Shown: positions 1-8,439 of the stretch, piece after piece | How the letters are laid out: the number at the start of each line of letters is the position of its first letter | Position numbering within the stretch: the stretch's first letter is position 1 | DNA from: an uncultured Mediterraneibacter sp. | GTDB lineage: Bacteria > Bacillota > Clostridia > Lachnospirales > Lachnospiraceae | DNA length: 36,669 nucleotides | Assembly (NCBI GenBank): GCA_944384505.1 | Contig: CALWTQ010000038.1 | Location: forward strand, 1-36,669 | Direction: 5' to 3' | Position numbers and translations under genes: made by a program | The notes under the pieces: generated by a model | Databases searched by the model: none | The model's input: the letters and a program-made list of their open reading frames with translations, nothing else | Told to the model about the DNA's origin: nothing

Positions 1-521
1 TCCTCCAAAGTCACAGTCCCCACACGCCCCCTCTCCAAAAACTTACGCTTCAAACATCCGCTCCGCTTCCTGCGCATTTCCTGTCGGAATGTCATTGCCC
101 TAAACAGGCTGAGACGTACAACTGGCGCGGCTTGAGGGCTTTCCTCTACGAAAGCTTTCCGGCCGCGCCGACTGTTTACAACAGCTATATAGTCACTAAC
201 TCCCGGCTTGAAAAGTCCAGAAAACAGCCCCATTTCGAGAAAAATTCTGCGGGGATGGAGGAGGGCGACGGGCGCCTTCGGAAGGGGATTAGGGAAACTT
301 GAAGTTGCGGCTGCGGATGTTAGGACAGGAGGGGAGATTGTCTGAACGAAGTGAGTTGCTCCCCTCCTGTCCTTGCATCTAATCCGCAGCCGGAACTTCT
401 TAGTTTCCCTTATCCCCTGGAGCGAAGTCCTGAGCCATCCTCCATCCCCGCAGAATACGTTTTAGGAATAGTTGCTGTTTTCGGAGGTTTTGTAGCAGGG
501 CGTTAGTGAACTAAATAGCTG
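1..521. repeat. Large palindromic repeat element, copy A (left part cut off by window edge)
   Basis: This is the right-hand two thirds of a non-coding element also present at 1874-2625 and 36416-36669. It contains the right arm of a first giant hairpin (1-100), a small GC-rich hairpin (about 138-171), an internal copy of the terminal repeat (182-200) and a second giant hairpin (about 221-485). It ends in GTTAGTGAACTAAATAGCTG at about 501-520, the reverse complement of the terminal repeat that opens copies B and C. The second hairpin has arms of more than 100 bases around an apical loop at about 338-357. No believable gene lies in it. The arms covary with those of copy B, so base pairing is conserved rather than sequence. 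Confidence 0.85.
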
Positions 522-675
522 AATTATTGAAAAATTTGGCAAAGGAATGTTGCAGGGGATTGCGGCATTCCTTTTTCTCTGGTATTTTATCCTGTGGAGT
601 TTTATAAAAATCAGTTTAAGGATGAGGACTCCATGTTTCTGTATGTTGTGGAAAAGAAAGGAAAGGTGGAAAAAG

Positions 676-1884
676 ATGGACTGGAGTGAGAGTTTATATG
701 AACACTACTATTCAGAGAAATGCGCGGAACGGATCAGGAGTGCGCTTATTGTACTTGTTCTGCTGATTGCCGCGACAATCTGGATTCAGGATGAGAGCCG
801 CTCAGGAGGAATGGTGTCTTCGAATGCCGCGGCAGGTGTGCGGGAAGGAATTGTGTCTGCTATGCGTACTGAGAATACAGTGAGCGGAGAAGAGACGCCC
901 ACGGAAGAAAGGGTTACGGCTGCACCGGCTGTAGCCGAAGCGCCACTGCCAAAGACAGCTGCGAATCCGCTGCTATCTCTGCCAAACAGATCAGCGGCTG
1001 CAGTGACATCAGTGCCGGATGTTTCACTGGCTATAGCGCCAGGCATCTCTATGGATATAAAGCCGTTAACTCCGGACGCATCCGCGGACATAGCGCCGTC
1101 AGTGCCGGATGCTCCGGTGGATACAGCGCCGTCAGTGCCGGATGCTCCGGTGGATACAGCGCCGTCAGTGCCGGATGTTCCGGTGGATATAGCACCGTCA
1201 GTACCGAATGTTCCGGTGGATACAGCGCCGTCAGTGCCGGATACTCCGGTGGATACACTTCCGTTAGTGCCAGATGAATCGGAAGACATACTTCCGGCTG
1301 TTCCGGATGTCCCGGCGGATGAGGAAGCGTCAGAGCCGGTCGTCCCTTCTGTTCCGAATGAAACTCTTCCAGATCAGTCTGTTCCGGGTGGAGAAGAGGA
1401 AGAGCCTGCAGTTCCCGGAACAGTGGATGGATTTTATGTAAACGAGGCAGGGATGATTACAGGAATTGCGGATCCGTCAGTAGTGTCTGACGGGTATATG
1501 GAGCTTCCATCCGAGGGATGCAGCGGAATTTCATCCGGGGCGTTCCTTTCAGCTCCGGCCGGGATCCGTGAAATTTACATACCGGCGAATATTACTTACA
1601 TTGAGGAAGGAGCATTTGTCGGGCTGAACGAGATGGAGTGGTATGAAAAGGCGTCATCAGGAGGATATTATTCGGCAGATGGAGTCCTCTACTCAGAGGG
1701 TGGAACCTGTGTTCTCGCATTCCCGCCGGCCAGAACCGGAACGTGCAATCTTCCTGCTCAGGTGACAAGATTTGCATGGGACGCTTTTGCGGCGGCGCAG
1801 ATAGAAATTGTAGATGCATTTGGCTGTAATATAACCGATACCGGGAATCTGCCGGAACATATCCAACTAATAACAGCTATTTAG
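676..1884 (+). CDS. Membrane-anchored PVPD-repeat protein with BspA-like leucine-rich repeat end
   Basis: The 402-residue product has a short basic cytoplasmic end, one membrane segment at about residues 24-41 (ALIVLVLLIAATIWI), a long Pro/Val/Asp/Ala-rich stalk and a C-terminal part resembling LRR_5/BspA repeats (IREIYIPANITYIEEGAFVG, then a second unit with LPAQVTRFAWDAFA). That organisation suggests a surface-exposed adhesin-like or scaffold protein. I chose ATG 676 because AAAGGTGG sits just upstream; the frame is open back to 547, but that extension lacks a good ribosome binding site. The stalk is made of 33-bp tandem repeats. The gene lies exactly between two copies of the large palindromic repeat, and its stop codon is inside the terminal repeat of copy B, so its last codons may have been set by the element's insertion. 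The function is not known. Confidence 0.75.
   Translation: MDWSESLYEHYYSEKCAERIRSALIVLVLLIAATIWIQDESRSGGMVSSNAAAGVREGIVSAMRTENTVSGEETPTEERVTAAPAVAEAPLPKTAANPLLSLPNRSAAAVTSVPDVSLAIAPGISMDIKPLTPDASADIAPSVPDAPVDTAPSVPDAPVDTAPSVPDVPVDIAPSVPNVPVDTAPSVPDTPVDTLPLVPDESEDILPAVPDVPADEEASEPVVPSVPNETLPDQSVPGGEEEEPAVPGTVDGFYVNEAGMITGIADPSVVSDGYMELPSEGCSGISSGAFLSAPAGIREIYIPANITYIEEGAFVGLNEMEWYEKASSGGYYSADGVLYSEGGTCVLAFPPARTGTCNLPAQVTRFAWDAFAAAQIEIVDAFGCNITDTGNLPEHIQLITAI
1063..1326 (+). repeat. 33-bp coding tandem repeat, about 8 units
   Basis: Eight consecutive 33-bp units encode the 11-residue motif P-S-V-P-D-x-P-V-D-T-A. Units 2 and 3 (1096-1161) are essentially identical, and units further out are more diverged (for example LVPDESEDILP). 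The period is a multiple of three, so unit gain or loss would change stalk length without a frameshift. The last unit or two are degenerate. Confidence 0.9.
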
Positions 1885-2625
1885 AGAATAACTTTTCCTG
1901 GAGAGTACGTCCGGAAGCGGAGCAGATGTATTGCGATACGTATTCTGGGAAAGGGGACAGCCGGAAGACGTTCCGTTCCAGAATCCGGAAAATCTAACAG
2001 GCCGAAGAGATGTTTAAGGGCAAAGCGGCGCTCCGGGCAACTCGCTGCGCTCAGACAATCCCTGCGCGCCGCTTAACAACATCTCTCCGCCCTTCAAGAT
2101 TTTCAGCGGATTCCTCCAAAGTCACATCTTCCGGCTGTCCCCTTTCCCAGAAAGTATACTCAAACCGTCCGCTCCGCTTCCTACACTTTTCCAGATGGAA
2201 GTGTTATTGCCCTAAACAGGCTGTAAAGTACGAATTGGCGCGGCTTGGGGCTGCGAAAACTTTCCGACCGCGCCTGCTTCTCGCAGCAGCTATATATTCA
2301 TTAACTCCCGACTTGAAAACCCCAGAAAACAGCCCCATTTCAAGAAAGATTCTGCGGGGATGAAGGATGGCGATGGATGACTTCGGAAGGGTATTAGTTA
2401 AACTTAGAGTTCCAGTGAGGGACGTTAGGGCTGACGGTGGAATTGTCTGAGCGGAAGCGAGTTGTCCGCCGTCAGCCCTTGCACTTAGTCCGTCACCGGA
2501 ACTTTTAGTTTAACTTATATCCCTGGAGCGGAATCCTGAGCTATCCTTCATCCCCGCAGAATACGTTTTGGGAATCGTTCCTGTTTTCGGATGTTTTGTA
2601 CCCGGAAGTTAGTGAACTTTATAGC
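1874..2625. repeat. Large palindromic repeat element, copy B (complete, about 750 bp)
   Basis: This is the only complete copy. It opens with CAGCTATTTAG (1874-1884) and closes with GTTAGTGAACTTTATAGCG (about 2608-2625), imperfect terminal inverted repeats. Inside are a giant hairpin (about 1910-2200, loop at 2038-2058), a small GC-rich hairpin (about 2236-2275), an internal copy of the terminal repeat (2287-2305) and a second giant hairpin (about 2323-2590, loop at 2443-2464). The two apical loops are almost perfect reverse complements of each other. No transposase is encoded. The open frame at 2010-2363 is an accident of the GC-rich arms. It could be a non-autonomous mobile element, a structured RNA, or a chromosomal architecture site. 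Confidence 0.88.
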
Positions 2626-2654
2626 GATTCGCCGCTTTACGAATCGGGGCTTTT
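2625..2654 (+). terminator. Terminator-like hairpin at the end of repeat B
   Basis: CGATTCG (2625-2631) pairs perfectly with CGAATCG (2640-2646), followed by GGGC and a T-rich run. It may end any transcript that leaves the repeat element. It overlaps the candidate promoter of the sirtuin-like gene. Confidence 0.4.
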
Positions 2655-2664
2655 GTTTTATAAT
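2636..2664 (+). promoter_or_regulatory. Candidate sigma-A promoter of the sirtuin-like gene
   Basis: A perfect TATAAT lies at 2659-2664, with a weak -35 (TTTACG, 2636-2641) 17 bases upstream. It is the only good -10 between the repeat element and the gene at 2725. Confidence 0.5.
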
Positions 2665-2724
2665 ACGTTCATGAGGAAATAACATCTGCCATTCTTATTC
2701 GGCAGCCGCAAGGGGGAATTCTTT

Positions 2725-3483
2725 ATGAAGGGAAAAAACATACTTCAGATATTGAGGGACAGCAGGTACACGGTTGTCTTAAGCGGTTCGGGCCTGATGG
2801 CTGAGAACGGGTATCCACTTTTGAGGGATGGAGAGGAATCTTACGAGATTGAGGAAAAGTACGGGTATTCATTTGAGGAGATCTTTAATAGTGGCTTTTA
2901 TTCGGCGAGAAAGGAACTTTTCTTCCGCTTTTATAAGGAGGAGGTCTTAAAGGCGCTGGAGACTCCGCCTGGAGAGGGATTCCAGGCGCTTAAGAAGCTG
3001 CAGGATCACGACCTTATCAACGCAATCATTACCCGCAGAATCGCGGGCCTGGAGGAGAGGGCAGGCTGCAGTAATGTTGTCAATCTGAAGGGAACTGCGT
3101 ATGATAATTCCTGTCCGGTATGCGGGAAGCATTATCCGATGGAATACATCCGGGATTCAAAAGGAGTTCCGCTGTGCGAAAAGTGTCTGGTCGCTATCCG
3201 GCCGAATGTGTGCCTCTTCGGAGAGATGATTGACAATGGCCTTATGACAAGAGCCGCCGCAGAGGTGGAAAAAGCAGATGTACTCCTTGTGCTGGGAGCG
3301 AGCCTGACCTCCCCGCTGTGCAGCCAGATGCTGCAGTATTATACAGGCACGAATCTGATCCTGGTGACAGGCGGGACAGAGCGTTACTCGGATGAGCGGG
3401 CGGACATCGTAATCAATGGAAGGTGCGATGAATTTCTAAAATGCCTGGCAGACGGGTGTGAACAGGCGGCAGGCGCGGAATGA
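2725..3483 (+). CDS. Degenerate Sir2-family (sirtuin-like) protein
   Basis: The 252-residue product aligns with NAD-dependent protein deacylases along its length: a nucleotide-binding start (VVLSGSGLMAENGYP, residues 17-31), the zinc ribbon cysteines C130, C133, C151 and C154, the segment RPNVCLFGE (159-167) and the late Rossmann motif VLGASLTS. Key residues are changed. The family's TQNIDxLHxxAG is ITRRIAGLEERAG (102-114), and the catalytic histidine of the HG motif is lysine (NLKG, K122). The usual sirtuin chemistry therefore looks unlikely; it may be an NAD or ADP-ribose binding protein or act on another substrate. AAGGGGG precedes ATG 2725. It sits 45 bases upstream of gltX and is probably cotranscribed with it. 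Confidence 0.85.
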   Translation: MKGKNILQILRDSRYTVVLSGSGLMAENGYPLLRDGEESYEIEEKYGYSFEEIFNSGFYSARKELFFRFYKEEVLKALETPPGEGFQALKKLQDHDLINAIITRRIAGLEERAGCSNVVNLKGTAYDNSCPVCGKHYPMEYIRDSKGVPLCEKCLVAIRPNVCLFGEMIDNGLMTRAAAEVEKADVLLVLGASLTSPLCSQMLQYYTGTNLILVTGGTERYSDERADIVINGRCDEFLKCLADGCEQAAGAE

Positions 3484-3528
3484 CTGCGCATGACAGCCGG
3501 AAAAATGAATTGGAATTGGAGAGAAAGA

Positions 3529-4989
3529 ATGAGCAGCAAAGTAAGAACAAGATTTGCTCCGAGCCCTACGGGACGGATGCATGTAGGAAATCTCCGCACT
3601 GCGCTTTACGCGTATCTGATTGCGAAACACGAAGGAGGAGATTTCATTCTCCGCGTGGAGGACACAGACCAGGAGCGTTTTGTGGAAGGAGCGCTTGATA
3701 TTATATACCGGACACTGGAAAAGACCGGCCTTATCCACGATGAAGGACCGGATAAGGACGGAGGATACGGTCCCTATGTTCAGAGCGAACGCCAGGCGTC
3801 CGGGCTCTATCTGAAATATGCAAAACAGCTGGTAGAGCAGGGAGACGCCTACTACTGCTTCTGCGATAAGGAGCGCCTGGAGTCACTGAAAACATCTGTA
3901 TCAGAGGATGGCACGGATATCGTAGTGTATGATAAGCACTGTCTGGGACTGAGCAGGGAGGAAGTGGAGGCAAATCTGGCGGCCGGAAAGCCCTGGGTGA
4001 TCCGCTTAAATGTTCCGAATGAAGGGGAGACAACCTTTCATGATGAGATTTACGGGGATATCACCGTTCCGAACAGTGAACTGGACGATATGATTCTGAT
4101 TAAGTCAGACGGGTTTCCGACCTACAATTTTGCAAATGTAATTGATGATCATCTTATGGAGATCACTCATGTGGTAAGGGGGAATGAGTACCTTTCCTCC
4201 GCCCCGAAATATAACCGCCTGTATGAGGCGTTCGGCTGGGAGATTCCGGTGTATGTGCACTGTCCGCTGATCACGGATGAGAATCACAAGAAGCTGAGCA
4301 AGCGGTGCGGCCACTCCTCCTATGAGGATCTAATCGATCAGGGATATGTATCGGAAGCGGTTGTAAACTATGTGGCGCTTCTGGGTTGGTGTCCCACGGA
4401 TAACCGGGAGATCTTCTCTCTGGAAGAGCTTGTTGAGGCCTTTGATTACCGCCATATGAGCAAGTCTCCGGCCGTGTTTGATACAGTGAAGCTGAAATGG
4501 ATGAACAGCGAATACTTAAAGGCAATGGACTTTGACCGGTTCTGCGAGATGGCGGAGCCTTATATCAAAAAGACAGTGACAAAGGATTATGATCTGAAGA
4601 AGATCGCCGCTCTGGTGAAAACGAGAATTGAGATTCTGCCGGATATCTGTGAGCAGATTGATTTCTTCGAGGAGCTTCCGGAATATGACAATGAGCTGTA
4701 CCGCCATAAGAAGATGAAGACAGATCCGGAGAAAGGCCTTGCCCTTCTGGAGGAAGTGCTGCCTCTGCTGGAGGCCCAGGAGGATTACAGCAACGACGCC
4801 TTGTTCGAGCTTCTGAAAGGATTTGCCGGAGAGAAAGGATACAAGATCGGCTATGTGATGTGGCCGCTTCGCACGGCGGTTTCCGGACGCCAGAATACGC
4901 CGGGGGGCGCAACCGAGCTGATGGAGGTGCTGGGGAAAGAGGAATCCCTTGCGAGAATCCGCCGGGGGATGGAACAGCTGCAAGCTTAA
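3529..4989 (+). CDS. gltX: Glutamyl-tRNA synthetase
   Basis: This class I aminoacyl-tRNA synthetase charges tRNA-Glu (and in many Firmicutes also tRNA-Gln, later amidated by GatCAB). The 486-residue product starts [20 protein letters not shown], carrying the HIGH-type motif HVGN at about residues 18-21. It has the [10 protein letters not shown] strand, the KMSKS-type motif as KKLSKR (about 262-267), the [11 protein letters not shown] region, and a helical anticodon-binding end. The length is normal for bacterial GltX. I chose ATG 3529 because TTGGAGAG precedes it and the conserved start follows at once; an upstream in-frame ATG at 3490 has a poorer site. It follows the sirtuin-like gene closely. 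Confidence 0.97.
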   Translation: MSSKVRTRFAPSPTGRMHVGNLRTALYAYLIAKHEGGDFILRVEDTDQERFVEGALDIIYRTLEKTGLIHDEGPDKDGGYGPYVQSERQASGLYLKYAKQLVEQGDAYYCFCDKERLESLKTSVSEDGTDIVVYDKHCLGLSREEVEANLAAGKPWVIRLNVPNEGETTFHDEIYGDITVPNSELDDMILIKSDGFPTYNFANVIDDHLMEITHVVRGNEYLSSAPKYNRLYEAFGWEIPVYVHCPLITDENHKKLSKRCGHSSYEDLIDQGYVSEAVVNYVALLGWCPTDNREIFSLEELVEAFDYRHMSKSPAVFDTVKLKWMNSEYLKAMDFDRFCEMAEPYIKKTVTKDYDLKKIAALVKTRIEILPDICEQIDFFEELPEYDNELYRHKKMKTDPEKGLALLEEVLPLLEAQEDYSNDALFELLKGFAGEKGYKIGYVMWPLRTAVSGRQNTPGGATELMEVLGKEESLARIRRGMEQLQA

Positions 4990-5004
4990 GAACTGTATAT
5001 CAAA

Positions 5005-5044
5005 GGCCGCTCTGATCTTACGGATCCGGGGCGGCCGGATTTTG
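5005..5044 (+). terminator. Probable intrinsic terminator after gltX
   Basis: GGCCGC (5005-5010) pairs with GCGGCC (5031-5036) around a 20-base loop, followed by GGATTTTGCTTT. The U-run is interrupted, so termination may be partial and the helicase gene at 5093 may be read through. Confidence 0.5.
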
Positions 5045-5092
5045 CTTTCTGGTTACATATCAGAAAGAAACGGACTGTTAGAGAGGGAGAAA

Positions 5093-6922
5093 ATGGGATT
5101 TAATCAGGAACAGAAAAAGGCGGTTCTCCACGGGCCCGGCCCATGCCTGGTGCTGGCGGGCCCCGGCTCAGGGAAGACGCTGACAATTGTAAACCGAATT
5201 AAAAATCTGATCGAAGGATACCATGTACGGCCAGAGGAAATCCTGGTCGTTACTTTTACCCGTTTTGCGGCGTCGGAGATGAAATCCCGGCTGTGCTCTC
5301 TGATGGGGAAGAGAAATCTTCCGGTGACGACGGGCACGTTTCACGGGATTTATTACGGGATTCTGAAATGGGCATACCGGTTTGGCCCGGAGAATATCCT
5401 CTCAGAGGAGGAAAAATATCAGATCATAAGAGGCGCTGTGGCAAAGCAGGAGATGGAAGTCTTTGACGAGGAGGATTTCCTGAAGGATATCGCAGAGGAG
5501 ATCGGGAAAATCAAGAATAACCGCCTGGACGCAGATGAATTCGTATCCGCCAAGTGCAGCGCGGATGCGTTCCGGGAGATCTACAAAGCTTATGAGGCGC
5601 ACAGGAAATCGCTGAGGAAAATTGATTTTGACGATATGCTTGTGCTCTGCCACGATCTGTTTGCCGGCCGGCCGGATGTGCTTGCCCTGTGGCAGAAGAA
5701 ATTCCGGTATATCCTGATCGATGAGTTTCAGGATATTAACCGGGTGCAGTATGATGTGATCCGCATGCTGGCGCTCCCGGAGAATAATCTCTTCGTGGTC
5801 GGGGACGACGACCAGGCAATCTATGGGTTCCGGGGAGCTGACTCTGAGCTGATGTTCCGCTTTAAAGAGGACTATCCCGCGGCAGAGCAGATCGTGCTGG
5901 GGATGAATTACAGATCTACCGGAAACATTGTGCGAAATTCCCTGAAAGTGATCGAGAATAATGAGAAGCGTTACAGGAAGGAACTGAAGGCAAACAAAGA
6001 CAGTGGTCAGTGCGTTCATGTCCAGGAGACCCGGGATCCGAATGAAGAAGCCGGGTATGTGGCGGATGAGATAGAGAAACGGATGGAGGAAGGGGTTCCT
6101 GCTGAGGAGACGGCGGTACTGTTCCGGATACATACAGACGCTCGTCCCGTGGTGGAAGAGCTGTTAAAGAGGAAAATTCCTTTCCAGATGAAGGAGCATC
6201 TTCCGAATCTGTATAATCATTTTATCGCAAAAGACATTCAGTCCTATTTCCGTCTGGCAATGGGCGAGGGGGTCAGAAAAGATTTCCTGCAGGTCTGCAA
6301 CCGGCCGAAGCGCTACATCGGGAGAGACAGTCTCAGCGGCACCCGGGCTTCTTTTGAGGAGATGAGGAAGTTTTACTGCGATAAAGACTGGATGATGGAC
6401 CGGATCGACCAGTTTGAGTGGGACGTAAAAATGCTTAAGAAGATGGCGCCCTACGCGGCCATCCAGTATATCAGGAAGCGGATCGGATATGATGATTTCC
6501 TAAAGGACTATGCTTTTACGAAAAAAATCGAGAGATCCGTACTGGACGAGATCCTCTTTGAGATAGAGGAGGCTGCCAGGCCGTTCGCGGATATGGGAGA
6601 ATGGTTCCGCCATGTGGAAGAGTATACAGAAGCTCTCCGCTTAAAAGAGAAGAAAAAAAACGAGAATCAGGAAGGAGTCCGGCTCATGACGCTCCATGCC
6701 GCCAAAGGCCTGGAGTTTGATACGGTGTTCCTGATCGGGGCCAATGAGGGGCGTATGCCTTATCAGAAGGCAACGAAAGAACGGGAGATCGAAGAGGAGA
6801 GAAGACTGTTCTATGTAGGTCTGACCCGGGCGAAAGAGACGCTGAAAGTCTGCTATGTAAAAACAAAAAACGGGAAAGCAGTGGATCCTTCCCGTTTTGT
6901 TGATGAACTTCTGGAAGAGTAA
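5093..6922 (+). CDS. UvrD/PcrA-like superfamily 1 DNA helicase
   Basis: This 609-residue ATP-dependent 3'-5' DNA helicase shows the full SF1 motif set: the Q-motif start MGFNQEQKKAV, Walker A in LAGPGSGKT (about residues 24-32), motif II ILIDEFQDIN, motif III VVGDDDQAIYGFRGAD, the motif IV region MNYRSTGNI, motif V RLMTLHAAKGLEFDTVFL and motif VI RRLFYVGLTRAKE. It is shorter than canonical PcrA/UvrD (about 720-750) and ends right after motif VI, so it lacks the usual C-terminal extension that binds partners such as RNA polymerase. I chose ATG 5093 because GAGAGGGAGAAA precedes it and the Q-motif starts there. It converges on the DUF1292 gene with a 17-base gap. Confidence 0.93.
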   Translation: MGFNQEQKKAVLHGPGPCLVLAGPGSGKTLTIVNRIKNLIEGYHVRPEEILVVTFTRFAASEMKSRLCSLMGKRNLPVTTGTFHGIYYGILKWAYRFGPENILSEEEKYQIIRGAVAKQEMEVFDEEDFLKDIAEEIGKIKNNRLDADEFVSAKCSADAFREIYKAYEAHRKSLRKIDFDDMLVLCHDLFAGRPDVLALWQKKFRYILIDEFQDINRVQYDVIRMLALPENNLFVVGDDDQAIYGFRGADSELMFRFKEDYPAAEQIVLGMNYRSTGNIVRNSLKVIENNEKRYRKELKANKDSGQCVHVQETRDPNEEAGYVADEIEKRMEEGVPAEETAVLFRIHTDARPVVEELLKRKIPFQMKEHLPNLYNHFIAKDIQSYFRLAMGEGVRKDFLQVCNRPKRYIGRDSLSGTRASFEEMRKFYCDKDWMMDRIDQFEWDVKMLKKMAPYAAIQYIRKRIGYDDFLKDYAFTKKIERSVLDEILFEIEEAARPFADMGEWFRHVEEYTEALRLKEKKKNENQEGVRLMTLHAAKGLEFDTVFLIGANEGRMPYQKATKEREIEEERRLFYVGLTRAKETLKVCYVKTKNGKAVDPSRFVDELLEE

Positions 6923-6939
6923 ACCGCGCTGATAAGCGT

Positions 6940-7245
6940 CTACTCGATGTCGTCCAGGTCAATATCGCCGAAGTCCTGTTCATCCATCCACTGGGAGAAT
7001 ACTTCGGAGACGCGGTCGAACTCATCATCATCCAGGATGTTTTCCAGTCCTGGTTCCTCGTCCTCCCCATTGTCGATAAAACGATAGAGATAAACCTGGC
7101 CGTCCTCGTTGTCCCCGTTTTCATCCAGGGGAAGCAGGGCGATATACTCCCGGTCGTCTGTCTCAAAAATAGTGAGGACAGCACACTCTAATTCTTCGTC
7201 ATTCTCCAGGGTAAGTGTTACAGTAAGGGATTCATTCTCGTTCAT
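6940..7245 (-). CDS. DUF1292 (YrzB-like) acidic protein
   Basis: The product is a 101-residue, strongly acidic protein. It starts with beta-strand-like segments (LTVTLTLENDEELECAVLTI), has the family pattern YIALLPLDENG...VYLYRF (about residues 33-60), and ends in an acidic helix rich in Asp and Glu. This matches DUF1292, a small conserved Firmicute family with no established role that is usually encoded near ruvX/alaS-type genes, which is not the case here. AAGGAGAAAATGAT precedes the start on the minus strand, a strong ribosome binding site. Confidence 0.85.
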   Translation of the reverse strand: MNENESLTVTLTLENDEELECAVLTIFETDDREYIALLPLDENGDNEDGQVYLYRFIDNGEDEEPGLENILDDDEFDRVSEVFSQWMDEQDFGDIDLDDIE

Positions 7246-7359
7246 ATCATTTTCTCCTTTTTGTGAAGGTGCTGGGCCTTTTTCTGTCTATGATGGTATC
7301 AGAAAGGCGGGAAAAAAGCAACTGAAAAAAGCGCACAGTAACAGATCATGCGGTATCTA

Positions 7360-7388
7360 TTGATATCCCTTTTGAAATACGCTAAAAT
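7360..7388 (+). promoter_or_regulatory. Sigma-A promoter of the sugar-binding lipoprotein operon
   Basis: TTGATA (7360-7365) and TAAAAT (7383-7388) are separated by exactly 17 bases. The position, about 40 bases upstream of the gene at 7430, fits a direct promoter for 7430-10781. Confidence 0.75.
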
Positions 7389-7429
7389 GTAGAAAGGGTT
7401 TAAATCACTATGAATAAAGAGGTAACTGT

Positions 7430-8425
7430 ATGAGACAAAAATGGATGACAGTCATTCTGGCAGTGCTGTCCGCGGCTGTATTTCTCGTGGGATGCAAGCA
7501 GAATGTAGGTACCCCGGAGGACAATCCGGTCGTGGAAGAGCCGGAGCAGAACAGTGAAGAACCGGCGGGCGGAAGGCTGATCGGATTCAGCTGCCCGAAT
7601 CTGGAGGATCCTTTCTATATAGCGCTTAAAGAGTCCGTGAAAGCGGCTCTGAGCGAACAGGGGAACGAGATACTTGTGCAGAGCGCCGGAGACGACGCTC
7701 AGCAGCAGAACATGCAGATTCAGGAAATGATTTCTTCGGGGATCGACGCGCTGATTTTCTGGCCTGTGGATCCGGAGGGGACGGAACAGGCATTGGAGGC
7801 TCTGCGGGAGGCAGGTATTCCGTCAGTCAATCTGGGGATGAAAACGGCGGATGAGGACAGCACTGAGGCGTTTATCGGGATGGACGAACAGAATGCAGGC
7901 CGGGTGTGCGCGGAAGACTTAAAGGAGAGAAAGCCGGAAGGCGGAACACTCGTGATTATTGAGAGCCCGGATCAGACTTTATTAAATGACCGGATCACTG
8001 GATTCGAAAAGGAGATTGTAAACAGCGGATTTGAGGTTGTGACCAGAATTAACGCGGAAAACGGCAGCGATATAATCGAGAGCCGCTTATCAGAAGTATT
8101 GTCAGAAAATCAGACGCTGGATGCGGTCATGTGCGGAAGCGACCAAATGGCGGTCAGGGCACTGGAAGTTCTGGAACAGGCCGGGCGCAGGGACGTCCTT
8201 GTATATACGGTGGGAGGATCTCCCGAGGTGAAAAGCGCATTTACGGATCCGTCGGGCCCGCTGACAGGCGTGGGCGCGCTCTCCCCTATCAATATGGCGA
8301 AAACAGCGGTATCAACAGTGACGGCAGTACTTGACAGAGAAAGCTATGAAAAGGAAGTGTATATAGAAACATTCTTAATCAGCAGAGCGAACATTGAGAT
8401 ATACGGAACAGATGGCTGGCAGTAG
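7430..8425 (+). CDS. Sugar ABC-type substrate-binding lipoprotein (RbsB/Peripla_BP_4-like), orphan
   Basis: This 331-residue protein has a lipoprotein signal peptide (KWMTVILAVLSAAVFLVGC), lipobox LVGC with the lipidated cysteine at about residue 22, and an acidic linker. A type I periplasmic-binding fold follows: LIGFSCPNLEDPFYIALKES, then QNMQIQEMISSGIDALIFWP, and late in the protein DAVMCGSDQMAVRALEVLEQ. Such proteins deliver sugars (ribose, galactose, xylose or autoinducer-2) to an ABC importer or a sensor kinase. No permease or ATPase gene is adjacent, so it may serve a distant transporter or a two-component or chemotaxis system. AGAGGTAA precedes ATG 7430. The next gene starts 14 bases downstream. 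Confidence 0.85.
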   Translation: MRQKWMTVILAVLSAAVFLVGCKQNVGTPEDNPVVEEPEQNSEEPAGGRLIGFSCPNLEDPFYIALKESVKAALSEQGNEILVQSAGDDAQQQNMQIQEMISSGIDALIFWPVDPEGTEQALEALREAGIPSVNLGMKTADEDSTEAFIGMDEQNAGRVCAEDLKERKPEGGTLVIIESPDQTLLNDRITGFEKEIVNSGFEVVTRINAENGSDIIESRLSEVLSENQTLDAVMCGSDQMAVRALEVLEQAGRRDVLVYTVGGSPEVKSAFTDPSGPLTGVGALSPINMAKTAVSTVTAVLDRESYEKEVYIETFLISRANIEIYGTDGWQ

Positions 8426-8439
8426 GAAAGGAACAGAAT

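Noticed and set aside
547-675. Extended N-terminus for the repeat protein, starting at ATG 547
   Set aside because: No ribosome binding site precedes it, and the extension is an odd hydrophobic, Cys-rich stretch; ATG 676 has AAAGGTGG upstream.
786-1289. 167-codon frame on the minus strand with GTSGTDGAVST repeats
   Set aside because: It is the antisense of the 33-bp coding repeat array; the plus-strand gene has the membrane anchor, ribosome binding site and LRR-like end.
1063-1326. CRISPR array
   Set aside because: The 33-bp units are directly adjacent, without spacers, and encode a protein repeat in frame.
2010-2363. 117-codon open frame inside repeat B
   Set aside because: It lies across the arms and loop of the giant hairpins, has no ribosome binding site, and is rich in Arg, Ser and Pro as expected of GC-rich palindromic DNA.
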